64,000 nucleotides of DNA from DATGPD01 sp031423015 (GTDB lineage: Bacteria; Planctomycetota; UBA1135; UBA2386), in the NCBI GenBank assembly GCA_031423015.1, contig JANPER010000134.1, positions 1 through 64,000 on the forward strand. The letters are read 5' to 3'. Positions 25,710 through 33,934 of this stretch are shown here, in pieces. The notes under the pieces are model-generated. The model did not search any database. It had not been told where the DNA came from and saw only the letters and a list, made by a program, of their open reading frames with translations. The position numbers were made by a program, and so were the translations under genes. Numbering within the stretch: the first letter of the stretch is position 1; every line of letters starts with the position of its first letter.

Positions 25710-25871
25710 GGCTGTGGCACGATGGTGTACTCGCGCGTGTGAATCCCCGGTGAATGTCGGGATTGCAGGCGAACGCTGAACTCTCGAACTTTGGCACGGC
25801 GCGGCCTCGCCACCGGCTCGAACGAGATTTCTCATTGCTCGCGCCGCGCCGTTCCCGTAGGCCTTGATCCG

Positions 25872-27155
25872 ATGAAGCCGAACCCCCTGTCGCTGCTGGC
25901 AGCCACTCTGTTGCCGTGCTTGGCCTCTGGTCAGCAACCCGCCGCTCCGAAACCCGCCGCACCCTCCGCCACCAGCGACTGGGTCACGCTGTTCGATGGC
26001 ACGTCGACCGACGCGTGGCGCGCCTACGGCGCGGCTGAGTTCCCCAAGGCTGGGTGGTCGGTGGTCGACGGCGCGCTCGTGCACGCGGCTCAGGGCGGCG
26101 GCGGTGACCTCATCAGCAAGCGCCAGTTCAGGAACTTCGAACTCGAGTTCGACTGGCGCGTCGGCCAGAAAGCCAACAGCGGCGTGATGTTCCGCGTCGT
26201 CGAAACCAAGGAGCCGTCGTACGCGACCGGGCCGGAGTATCAGTTGCTCGACGATGCCGGTCATGGCGCCACGCCCGATACCAGCTCGGGCGCGCTCTAC
26301 GCGTTGGCGGCGCCAGCTGGCGCCGAGGTGCGCCCCGCGAGTAGTTGGAACGCGGCGCGCATCACGCTCGATGGCGACAAGCTCGCGCACTGGCTCAACG
26401 GCAAGAAGGTCGTCGACGTCGACTTCGCGTCCGATGGTTACAAGGCCAGCCTCGCCAAGAGCAAGTTCGCCAAGTGGAAGGGCTTCAACGCGCACCCGCG
26501 TGGCCACATCTGCCTGCAAGACCACGGCGACGAGGTTGCGTTCCGCAACGTCCGCATCCGCGAGCTGCCCCCAAGCAAGTCGCGTCACGGCGATGAGGTC
26601 GTGCTGTTCGACGGCAAGAGCCTCGACGCGTTCGCGGCGCACCTCAACGAAGGCAAACAACTCGCCGACGTGTGGTCGATCGTCGACGGCGTGCTCATCT
26701 GCAAGGGCCAACCAGCCGGCTACCTCTACACCAAGGCGACGTTTACCAACTACGTGCTGAAGGTGCAGTGGCGCTTCGACCCAAAGACCGGCGGCGGCAA
26801 CAGCGGCGTGCTGCTGCGCATGATGGGTGAGCACAAGGTGTGGCCGCGCAGCATCGAGGCGCAGTTGCACGCTGGCAATGCCGGCGACTTCTGGAACATC
26901 GGCGATTTCACGATGACGACCGACGCCGCGCGCGCCAAGGGTCGCAACACCAAGAAGTCGCACGCCAACGAGAAGCCGCTGGGCGAGTGGAACGATTACG
27001 AGATCATCGTCGACGGCTCGTGGGTGCGCCTCAACGTGAATGGGCAGACGCTCAACGAGGCGTGGGGCTGCGAGGAGATTGCCGGACCTATCTGTTTCCA
27101 GTCGGAAGGCGTCGAGATCCAGTTCCGCGACATCCGCTTGACCAACCTGAAGTAA
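25872..27155 (+). CDS. secreted protein with two DUF1080 (3-keto-disaccharide hydrolase) domains
   Basis: 427 residues from ATG 25872, with a signal peptide ending PCLASG followed by QQP. Two tandem DUF1080 domains: residues about 35-235 (WVTLFDGTSTDAWRAYG, FELEFDWRVGQKANSGVMFR, GPEYQLLDDAGH) and about 240-425 (VVLFDGKSLDAF, YVLKVQWRFDPKTGGGNSGV, IEAQLHAGNAGDFW). DUF1080 is a concanavalin-like beta-sandwich hugely expanded in planctomycetes; some members hydrolyse 3-keto-glycosides. The protein is exported, so an outer glycan-degrading role is likely. Transcribed divergently from the PhoX-like gene and only 3 bp ahead of the Nudix gene, so probably co-transcribed with it. Confidence 0.88.
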   Translation: MKPNPLSLLAATLLPCLASGQQPAAPKPAAPSATSDWVTLFDGTSTDAWRAYGAAEFPKAGWSVVDGALVHAAQGGGGDLISKRQFRNFELEFDWRVGQKANSGVMFRVVETKEPSYATGPEYQLLDDAGHGATPDTSSGALYALAAPAGAEVRPASSWNAARITLDGDKLAHWLNGKKVVDVDFASDGYKASLAKSKFAKWKGFNAHPRGHICLQDHGDEVAFRNVRIRELPPSKSRHGDEVVLFDGKSLDAFAAHLNEGKQLADVWSIVDGVLICKGQPAGYLYTKATFTNYVLKVQWRFDPKTGGGNSGVLLRMMGEHKVWPRSIEAQLHAGNAGDFWNIGDFTMTTDAARAKGRNTKKSHANEKPLGEWNDYEIIVDGSWVRLNVNGQTLNEAWGCEEIAGPICFQSEGVEIQFRDIRLTNLK

Positions 27156-27158
27156 GAC

Positions 27159-27710
27159 GTGGCCGAAGCCGGAGAGCCGTTCTCGCGCATCGAGCGCCGC
27201 GTGCTGGTAGAGAATCGCTGGCACCGCTACTGCCACGATCGCTACGTGCGGCGCGATGGCAGCGAGGGCGACTACTACTACATCGACATGCCGGGCTCGT
27301 GCGGCACCGTGCCGCTGTTCGACGATGGGTCCACCGTGTTGCTGCGCGTGCGGCGGTATGTGCTCGGCCGCGCGATGTGGGAGTTCCCGATCGGCGGCAT
27401 GCGCGACGGCGAAGATCCGCTGGTGGTGGCGCAGCACGAACTCGAAGAGGAGGCCGGGCTCGTGGCGAACCACTGGCAGAAGCTAGGTCAGTTCGCGCCG
27501 TACAAGGGCGCGTCCAACGAGGTGTGCCACTTCTACGTGGCGCGCGACTTGACGGTTACCCGCCAGCAGCTGGAGGCGGAGGAGGACATCGTGGTCCACC
27601 GCATGCCGCTCGCCGACGCGCGCCGCCTCTTGCTTGCCGAAGAGCTGGGCGATGGGCAGTCGCTGGTCGGGCTGATGCTGCTCGAGCGCGCGTTGGCGAG
27701 CCGTCCGTAG
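27159..27710 (+). CDS. Nudix hydrolase
   Basis: 183 residues from GTG 27159, 3 bp after the preceding stop. The Nudix box reads GGMRDGEDPLVVAQHELEEEAGL, with His in place of the usual Arg of REUxEE; the metal-binding Glu residues are kept. The layout (long N-terminal strands, VPLFDDGSTVLLRVRRY, WEFPIGGM before the box) resembles ADP-ribose or nucleotide-sugar pyrophosphatases. Cytoplasmic, likely a housekeeping clean-up enzyme. The His substitution could alter activity but similar changes occur in active members. Converges with the next gene. Confidence 0.85.
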   Translation: MAEAGEPFSRIERRVLVENRWHRYCHDRYVRRDGSEGDYYYIDMPGSCGTVPLFDDGSTVLLRVRRYVLGRAMWEFPIGGMRDGEDPLVVAQHELEEEAGLVANHWQKLGQFAPYKGASNEVCHFYVARDLTVTRQQLEAEEDIVVHRMPLADARRLLLAEELGDGQSLVGLMLLERALASRP

Positions 27711-27723
27711 CGGTTAGACGTCG

Positions 27724-28170
27724 CTACGGTCGGGAACGAAACATCCAGCCGAACAGGCGGCTGATGAGGCTGCGCTGCTCCACACGCACCTCCAACGGCG
27801 GCGGCGCAGGCTGCTTGGCGGCGCTCGGTGCCGGCGTCGCCATCACGTCCGCCATGAGCTGCGGCGTCTGGTTACCCGCGGCTGGCTTCGCCGTGGCTTG
27901 CGTGCTGCCGAGATCGAAGGAATCGAGTGCGTCCCCGAAGTCCTCGTCGGCGACGTCGACACCCTCCTGAAAGCTGACTTCCTTGACGTCGAATCTGTCG
28001 TTGCGCTTGGCTTTCACGCGGTCCTCTGGGTTCCGTTCGAGGTTGCATCGGCCAATTGGGAGGCGCGCCTTGTGGCTTGTTTTCCAACCCCGCGGCAAGG
28101 GCCAAGGCATCGGGGTTTCCCGTGTCGTCGTCCGTGTCGTCCTCGTGAGGCTGGACAGCCGCGTCCTCAT
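27724..28170 (-). CDS. possible small protein, frame uncertain
   Basis: The C-terminal 90 codons look genuinely coding: FDVKEVSFQEGVDVADEDFG, then ALDSFDLG, a Pro/Ala-rich linker and a basic end (ISRLFGWMFRSRP). Upstream of about 28040 this frame becomes Thr/Arg-rich and shadow-like, while the neighbouring frame reads an acidic, natural-looking stretch (DEDAAVQPHEDDTDDDTG). A frameshift near 28020-28060 may therefore split one gene. It is divergent from the UGA-containing lipoprotein gene starting at 28190. No family recognised. Confidence 0.3.
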   Translation of the reverse strand: MRTRLSSLTRTTRTTTRETPMPWPLPRGWKTSHKARLPIGRCNLERNPEDRVKAKRNDRFDVKEVSFQEGVDVADEDFGDALDSFDLGSTQATAKPAAGNQTPQLMADVMATPAPSAAKQPAPPPLEVRVEQRSLISRLFGWMFRSRP

Positions 28171-28189
28171 CGCGTGAAATGCCGACCCA

Positions 28190-28522
28190 ATGTTCAATCG
28201 AATCACGTTCCTGCTGGCGGCGAGCACGGTGCTCGCAGCCTGCACAGCGGAGACCGCGGCCCCTGCGTCGTCGTCTTCTTCCCCCGCGGCTGCTGCCACC
28301 AACGGCACGGTCGCCAAGTTCTCCCTCGGCAAGACCGCTTGAAGCGGCTGCGTCGCCACCGTGCGTGGCGCGTTGACCAAGCTGCCTGGCGTGCTCAGCG
28401 TCGAGATCAAAGCCGGTGACGAGGACTTCTCGGTCACCTACGAGGCTGCGAAGGTCAAGCCCGAAGCGCTCACCCAGGCGCTGATCGCGGCGGGTGAGAA
28501 GGGCGTCAAGCTGAAGACGTGA
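28190..28522 (+). CDS. candidate selenoprotein: heavy-metal-associated-domain lipoprotein with UxxC
   Basis: The frame from ATG 28190 runs through an in-frame TGA at 28340-28342 to a final TGA at 28520-28522, giving 110 residues with the TGA as codon 51. The N-terminus is a lipoprotein signal (MFNRITFLLAASTVLAAC, lipobox LAAC), then an Ala/Ser linker. The rest is an HMA domain: KFSLGKTA, then U51-S-G-C54, then VATVRGALTKLPGVLSVEIK and a second half EDFSVTYEAAKVKPEALTQA. In HMA/MerP proteins this position is the first Cys of the metal-binding CxxC, so TGA as selenocysteine gives UxxC; HMA-domain selenoproteins are known in bacteria. A hairpin 11 nt after the TGA looks like a SECIS element. Role: periplasmic or outer-face binding of a soft metal such as mercury or copper, or redox. 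Alternative: a nonsense mutation of TGC/TGT. Confidence 0.72.
28354..28370 (+). promoter_or_regulatory. SECIS-like hairpin of the HMA gene
   Basis: CGCCAC (28354-28359) pairs with GTGGCG (28365-28370) around the loop CGTGC. Exactly 11 nt separate the TGA from the stem, the spacing of the minimal fdhF SECIS in E. coli, and a G occupies the second loop position. It lies inside the coding sequence, as bacterial SECIS elements do. Confidence 0.55.
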
Positions 28523-28562
28523 CCGGCTGGCCTGCGGGTCGCCGCGTGTGACCCGGGGCCGC

Positions 28563-31500
28563 TCACTTGATTTCGAGCGTCGGCTGCTCAACCAAGAGGC
28601 CGACGCCCGCGTCCGCGGCAAGCTTGCGCAGTGCCGCGACCTCGCCAGCGAACAGCGCGTTGAGCGTGGCGATCGTCACGATCGCCTTGGCTTCGCCCAG
28701 CGTGAGTAGTCGCAGCTCCGTCGCCGTGGGCTTGTGCCACGACGAGCCGAGTGCGCCCGCCGCCTCGCCGAGCGCGCTCATCGCGTGGTCGCTGTCGGGG
28801 ATGCCCTTGGTGTCGCGCGGCGTCCAGATCTGCTTCTCCAATGCGCTCAGTTGCTCGCGCACCGCCTTCATCTTGTCGCGCAGCGGCTTGTGACGCTCGT
28901 CGGCGGGCGGCGTGTCGGCGGCGCGGTCGCTCGGCACGAGCTTCTTGTCGATCGCGTCGAGGTCGGCGCGCAACGCTTGCATGCGATCGAGGGCGGCGGC
29001 CAGCGTGCCGCGTAGCTTGCCGACGCGATCGAGCGCCTGCGCCTTGGCGGCGCGGTCTTCGGCGGCGATCGCCACGCGCGGATCGGCGAGCACGGTCACC
29101 GGCGTGGTGCCGGTCAGTTCGCGGAACTTGACGGTGACCACGTAGTCGCCGGGCGCGACCTCGAACCCGGCGGGCTCGTCGTCGTCTTCGTCGCGCGGCC
29201 GCTCGTCGTCGTCGCGGCGCGGGCTCTTGTAGCCCTTGCGGCGCAGGTCCCAGCTCACGCGGTTGAGGCCTTGGTGCACCGGGCGCTTGAAGGTGCGGAT
29301 GAGCTGGCCCTGCAGGTCGCGCACCTCGATCGTCGCCTTCTCGGTCTTGTCCTTCTTGTCCTTGGTGTCCCTCTCTTCCTTGGGCGTCGCTTCGTCGGGC
29401 TTGCTGGAGCTGGCCTTGGTGTTCTTGCGTGCGCGCTCGGTGTCCTTGTCGGGGTGCGGCAGCTTGTCGTCGGCCACGCTGAATGCGATCAACGCGCCGT
29501 ACGGCCGCGTGCTGCCGCGGAACTCGCCGTGGCCCGCAAAGCGCGAGCCCCCGGTTTGCTTGATGGTGTGCTGATAGGTCGGCGCGGTGGCGAACACGTG
29601 CAGCGACTTCTGCAGCGTGCCTTCGTCCAGCTCACGCAACGGCCGAAGGTCGTCGATCACGTAGCCGGCGCGCCCGTGCGTGCCGATCACCAGGTCGTGC
29701 TCGCGCGGATGAATCGCGAGCCCCATCACCGCGACACCTTGTGGGATGCCGTGGCTGAACCGATGCCACGCCTTGCCGCCGTCGATCGTGAACCACAGGC
29801 CGAACTCGGTGCCGAGGAACAGCAGGTCCTTGTCGACGATGTCTTGCACGATGGTGTGCGCGTAGCCGCGCAGGTTCGGCGTCACCAGGCTGGTCCAGGT
29901 CGCGCCGAAGTCGGACGTGTGCACGACGTAGGTCGCGAAGTTCGAGCGCCGGTGATCGTCGAGCACCACGAACGCGCTCCCAGCTTGGAACGGGCTCGCC
30001 GCGATGTGCGGCACCCAAGTGCCAGCGGGCACGCCGGGGATCGCCTTCTCCACCGATTGCCACGCCTTGCCGCCGTCGCGCGTCACGTGCACGCGGCCGT
30101 CGTCGGTGCCCACCCAGATCACGTCCGTCTGCTTGGGGCTCGGCGCGATGCTGATGATGGTGGTGAAGGTCTCGGCGCCAGTCACGTCGGCGGTCAACCC
30201 GCCGCTGTCGAGCTTTTGCCACTCCTTGTTGTTCGTCGTCAGGTCGGGACTGATGACCTCCCACGTGTCGCCGCGGTCGCGCGAGCGATGCAGAAACTGA
30301 CTGCCCAGGTAGATGGTGCCCGGCGCGAACGGATCCTGCGCCAGGCCGGCGTTCCAGTTGAAGCGCAGCTTGTCGTCGGTGTGTGGCGCCGGGCGGATGC
30401 CCTTGCGCTCACCGGTGCGCACGTCCCAACGCATCAAGTAACCGCCTTGGCTCATCGAGTAGCCGCGCTGTGAGTCTTGCGGATCGGGGAGCGTGCGGAA
30501 GCCGTCGCCAAAACCCACCTCGTCCCAATGCTGATTGCGGATGCCGCCGTTCTCCCACACGTCGCCCGGCCCGCGCCACGAGCCGTTGTCCTGCATGCCG
30601 CCATACACGTGGTAGGGGACGTCTTGGTCGACATCGAGGTGATAGAACTGGCCCACCGGCAGATTGGCGACGAAGCGCCACGTCTCGCCGCGATCGCGAC
30701 TCTCGGCCACGCCGCCGTCGTTGCCGAGCAGCAGACGCCGCGCGTCGGTCGGGTCGAGCCACAGCGCGTGGTGGTCGGGATGCACGTCGCGGAACGGCAC
30801 CAGCGTGCGGAAGGTCTTGCCGCCGTCGTCACTCACGGTCACCAGCGTGTGCAGGCTGTACACGCGGTCGGGCCGCGCCGGATCGACGCGCAGGTCGCAG
30901 TAGTAGAACGGCCGCGGCGCGACGCTGCTCTTGTCGTTGACCGTGCGGAAGGTCTTGCCGCCGTTGTCCGAACGCAGCAGCACGTTCTTCTTCGCCTCGA
31001 CGAGCGCATACACGATCTCGGGTTCCGACGGCGCGATGGCCAGGCCAATGCGACCGAGCTGTCCCTCGGGCAGGCCATCGGCCGGGCCGAGCTTGTCCCA
31101 CGTCTCGCCCGCATCGAACGACACGAACAGGCCCGAGCCCGCGCCGCCCGAAGTGAAGGTCCACGGTTGCCTTCGATGCTCCCACATGGCGGCGAACAGC
31201 TTGTTGGGGTTGCGCGGGTCGCGCACCAGGTCGGCGCAGCCGGTGCTGTCGTTCACGAACAGCACCTTGCGCCAGGTCTTGCCGCCGTCTTGCGTCTTGA
31301 ACACGCCGCGCTGCTCGCCGGGTCCCCACAGCGCACCCAACGCCGCGACGCACGCGATGTCGGTGTTGCGTGGATCGAGCGTGATGCGATGCAGGCGTTC
31401 GCTCTGCTCGAGGCCGAGGTGCGCCCAGGTCTCGCCGCCGTCGAGCGACTTGTAGATGCCGTTGCCGATCGAGGTGCTGTTGCGCGGGTTGCCTTCGCCG

Positions 31501-31811
31501 GTACCGACCCACACCACGTCGCGGTTGCCAGGATCGATGGTCACCGCGCCGATCGCTTGTACCGGCTGGTCGTCGAACACCGGCGTCCAGGTGAGCCCGC
31601 CATTGTGTGACCGCCACACCCCGCCGGTGGCCGCGCCGACGTAGACCAGGCTCGGATCGCCGGGCAGCGCGTCGATCGCGGCGATGCGCCCGCTCATGCC
31701 GGCGGGCCCGATGGCGCGCGCCTTCAGGCCGGCGAGGAGCGTGGGGTCGACCTGCGCGGGCAGCGCGGTGAACGAGAGAACGGCGAGGGCGAGGGTTCGG
31801 CGACCGAGCAT
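28563..31811 (-). CDS. secreted sortilin/VPS10-type beta-propeller protein
   Basis: 1082 residues; signal peptide MLGRRTLALAVLSFTALPA followed by Gln. The mature protein holds about ten BNR/Asp-box-like repeats (GGVWRSHNGGLTWTPVFDDQ, YKSLDGGETWAHLG, FKTQDGGKTWRKVLF, LRSDNGGKTFRTV, HVTRDGGKAWQSVEKA) typical of sortilin-type or xyloglucanase-type double propellers. A lysine/aspartate-rich linker (about 795-830) precedes a C-terminal region with DLQGQLIRTFKRPVHQGLNR, a FlgD-like or Fn3-like strand set, and a helical end. Proteins of this type are common in planctomycetes and Bacteroidetes-like secretomes; catalytic function is unproven. A TATCCT box is placed 7 nt before the ATG. Confidence 0.82.
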   Translation of the reverse strand: MLGRRTLALAVLSFTALPAQVDPTLLAGLKARAIGPAGMSGRIAAIDALPGDPSLVYVGAATGGVWRSHNGGLTWTPVFDDQPVQAIGAVTIDPGNRDVVWVGTGEGNPRNSTSIGNGIYKSLDGGETWAHLGLEQSERLHRITLDPRNTDIACVAALGALWGPGEQRGVFKTQDGGKTWRKVLFVNDSTGCADLVRDPRNPNKLFAAMWEHRRQPWTFTSGGAGSGLFVSFDAGETWDKLGPADGLPEGQLGRIGLAIAPSEPEIVYALVEAKKNVLLRSDNGGKTFRTVNDKSSVAPRPFYYCDLRVDPARPDRVYSLHTLVTVSDDGGKTFRTLVPFRDVHPDHHALWLDPTDARRLLLGNDGGVAESRDRGETWRFVANLPVGQFYHLDVDQDVPYHVYGGMQDNGSWRGPGDVWENGGIRNQHWDEVGFGDGFRTLPDPQDSQRGYSMSQGGYLMRWDVRTGERKGIRPAPHTDDKLRFNWNAGLAQDPFAPGTIYLGSQFLHRSRDRGDTWEVISPDLTTNNKEWQKLDSGGLTADVTGAETFTTIISIAPSPKQTDVIWVGTDDGRVHVTRDGGKAWQSVEKAIPGVPAGTWVPHIAASPFQAGSAFVVLDDHRRSNFATYVVHTSDFGATWTSLVTPNLRGYAHTIVQDIVDKDLLFLGTEFGLWFTIDGGKAWHRFSHGIPQGVAVMGLAIHPREHDLVIGTHGRAGYVIDDLRPLRELDEGTLQKSLHVFATAPTYQHTIKQTGGSRFAGHGEFRGSTRPYGALIAFSVADDKLPHPDKDTERARKNTKASSSKPDEATPKEERDTKDKKDKTEKATIEVRDLQGQLIRTFKRPVHQGLNRVSWDLRRKGYKSPRRDDDERPRDEDDDEPAGFEVAPGDYVVTVKFRELTGTTPVTVLADPRVAIAAEDRAAKAQALDRVGKLRGTLAAALDRMQALRADLDAIDKKLVPSDRAADTPPADERHKPLRDKMKAVREQLSALEKQIWTPRDTKGIPDSDHAMSALGEAAGALGSSWHKPTATELRLLTLGEAKAIVTIATLNALFAGEVAALRKLAADAGVGLLVEQPTLEIK

Positions 31812-31818
31812 GGCGCGC

Positions 31819-31824
31819 AGGATA
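31819..31824 (-). promoter_or_regulatory. -10-like box TATCCT, 7 nt before start
   Basis: TATCCT on the minus strand ends 7 nt before the ATG of the sortilin-type gene. Transcription would start at or next to the start codon. The same hexamer precedes the cardiolipin synthase gene. Confidence 0.4.
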
Positions 31825-31924
31825 CGAAGCGATGCGCGGGGTCGTGAGCCCGAGACGGCGCCATCTCGTGGTTGGACGCGAGCCAGCTTGCCGGCGCAAC
31901 GTCAATCAGCGCCCGCGCCGCCGC

Positions 31925-33745
31925 TCAATAGATCTTGGGCGTGGCGGGCTTGGTGCCAGGCTTGGTGCCGGCGCCGACGCGGGGCTTGTGGTCGGCTTGG
32001 GCGCCCGACTGCATGCTGAGCAGCCAGTCCAGCGCGCCGGCGGCGGCGGGCAGCATGGTGCCAAAGCCCAACGGCTGCTGGATCCTCAGCGCGAAGCCGT
32101 GCTCGGTCACGCTGCCGGCGATCACCACGTCGTCGAGCGCCGTAGCCATCTCGTCGGCGTCGGGCATCGACTCGGGTTCGAAACCGACCGTGTTGGCGCC
32201 GGCCTTCATCGCGGTGGCGGCGAGGCCCCAGTAGCCGTCGAGCAGCGGCTGCAGGCGGCCGGTCACGAACAGCGAACTGCCGGTGGCGTTCTTGGCCGCG
32301 GCTTGGAAGCGCGCGTCGGCGGCGAGGGACTTGTCGCCCAGGGGCTGCGCCTGCATGTGCCGCTTGACCACGTTCTTGAAGTTGGAGGCGACCAGCCAGC
32401 CATCGCGCAGGCCGATGGTCGGCGACATGCGTGGACCACCGGTCTCGATGTCGACCGACCAAGTCTTGCTGCCGTTCACTTCTTCCGTTTGCACCTGGCC
32501 CAAACGACCGCTGCTCGCGAGTTCAGCCAACATGCGCTCGGCGCGCGCCGGGTCCTTGGCTTCGACGAAGACGGTGACCGTCATCGGGATGTCGAACGCC
32601 ACGCTGACCTCGGGACCAACAGCAGCGCACAGCGCAACCAACTCGGCCGGCGTCATGCCCAGCTCACGCTCGAGTCCGCGGCCGACCTCGCGCTCGAACT
32701 CGCGGTGCAACTCCTTGGCGGCCTGCGCCGGCAGCGCGGCCACGAACTCTTCGCACGCCTTGACGGCGGCGGTGCTATCGAGCGAGAACGACGCAAACAG
32801 CGCCGTCTGCGGCTTGAGCCACTGCGCGGCGCGGTTGCTCAGCGGCTTGCTGAACGGCGCCTTGAGCAAGCCGTTGGTGGGCCCCGGCAGCATGAACTCG
32901 ATCACGTCGTGCGAGCCCTTGCCGTCGTGCGCGCATGCGGCGAACACGTCGGGCATGCCGGTGATGCCGAGCGCGCGGCCGAAGCCATCGGCCTCGTAGG
33001 GCATGAACGGCAGCAGCGCGGCGCCGAACTGCTTGGCGTTGAGGAACATCTCGCCCATGCGGTCGCCGGCGAGGCGGCCGCGGCTTGCGGCGAGGTTCGC
33101 GTTCTTGGCGAGCGCGGGCACTTGGCCGCGCAGCGCGTTCACGCAGTCGGCCACGAAACCGGTGCTGTTGCTCAAGAACCACAGGCCGTCGTGCACGGCG
33201 TGCAGGATGTGGCCCGAGCCGTGCGGCAACTGCAGCGTGGTGAAGTTGACCCCCGCCACCGTCATCGTCGACTTCGCCAGCGGCGTTGGCGCGCGCTCGG
33301 TCGCCAGCTGCTCGATCGAGGCGATGGCCGCACGCGCCGCCTGGTTGTCGCCGATCGCCGCGACCAGGGCACACGACGGCTGCATGTTGTGGCGCATGGT
33401 CGGCCGGCCGAGCCCGATGGCAAACGGCCCGGCCAGCAGCTGCCGGATCTGACCGGCATCCAGCCCAGCTCGTTCGAAGAAGCCCAAGACCTCACCGAGG
33501 TCGCGCCCGCCTTGCTGGCGAACCAGGTTCTCCAGGCTCTTGCGTCCTTCGTCGCCAAGCGTGTTCTTGGCGACCCCGACAACCTTGGCGGCGGCGAAGG
33601 CCTTGGCATTGGCGTCGAGGCCGGCGCAGCTGACGAGGGCCCAGGTGTCGGCTGGGAAGGCGTCGGCGAGGTCGCGTTGCGCGGGGAGGAGAGTCGCGAG
33701 CGCGAGGCACGCGAGAGTACGAGTGGCAGTGATCTGTGGGGTCAT
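31925..33745 (-). CDS. secreted DUF3352-like hypothetical protein
   Basis: 606 residues with a signal peptide (MTPQITATRTLACLALATLL, then PAQ). The mature part alternates helices and strands without disulphides and shows features of the DUF3352 group found in planctomycetes and cyanobacteria: an initial FPADTWALVSCAGLDA strand, a LGEVLGFFERAGLDAGQIRQ segment, and a repeated second half with SSLFVTGRLQPLLDGYW. The C-terminus is a Lys/Pro/Thr-rich tail. No catalytic motif seen. It is likely periplasmic or surface associated. It lies 113 bp upstream, in transcription order, of the sortilin-type gene, but the latter has its own promoter-like box. Confidence 0.5.
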   Translation of the reverse strand: MTPQITATRTLACLALATLLPAQRDLADAFPADTWALVSCAGLDANAKAFAAAKVVGVAKNTLGDEGRKSLENLVRQQGGRDLGEVLGFFERAGLDAGQIRQLLAGPFAIGLGRPTMRHNMQPSCALVAAIGDNQAARAAIASIEQLATERAPTPLAKSTMTVAGVNFTTLQLPHGSGHILHAVHDGLWFLSNSTGFVADCVNALRGQVPALAKNANLAASRGRLAGDRMGEMFLNAKQFGAALLPFMPYEADGFGRALGITGMPDVFAACAHDGKGSHDVIEFMLPGPTNGLLKAPFSKPLSNRAAQWLKPQTALFASFSLDSTAAVKACEEFVAALPAQAAKELHREFEREVGRGLERELGMTPAELVALCAAVGPEVSVAFDIPMTVTVFVEAKDPARAERMLAELASSGRLGQVQTEEVNGSKTWSVDIETGGPRMSPTIGLRDGWLVASNFKNVVKRHMQAQPLGDKSLAADARFQAAAKNATGSSLFVTGRLQPLLDGYWGLAATAMKAGANTVGFEPESMPDADEMATALDDVVIAGSVTEHGFALRIQQPLGFGTMLPAAAGALDWLLSMQSGAQADHKPRVGAGTKPGTKPATPKIY

Positions 33746-33934
33746 AGGACTGAATTCAACGGCGAGACGGGAGCCGCTACGGTGGTCATCGGCGAATACA
33801 CCAAGACGGCCAAAGAGAAGCGGCTGCGGAACGGGTCGGGCGGTGCAGTCGTGCGTCGTGGTCGCTAGTCAGGGTTGGCGAGATCGTGTTTTGGCGACGG
33901 TCGACGCGGCATGATCTGAACCACCGAGGCCTTC

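Noticed and set aside
25710..27473. Long N-terminal extension of the PhoX-like frame
   Set aside because: It lies antisense to the DUF1080 gene and is low-complexity; the PhoX-like protein starts well at 25709.
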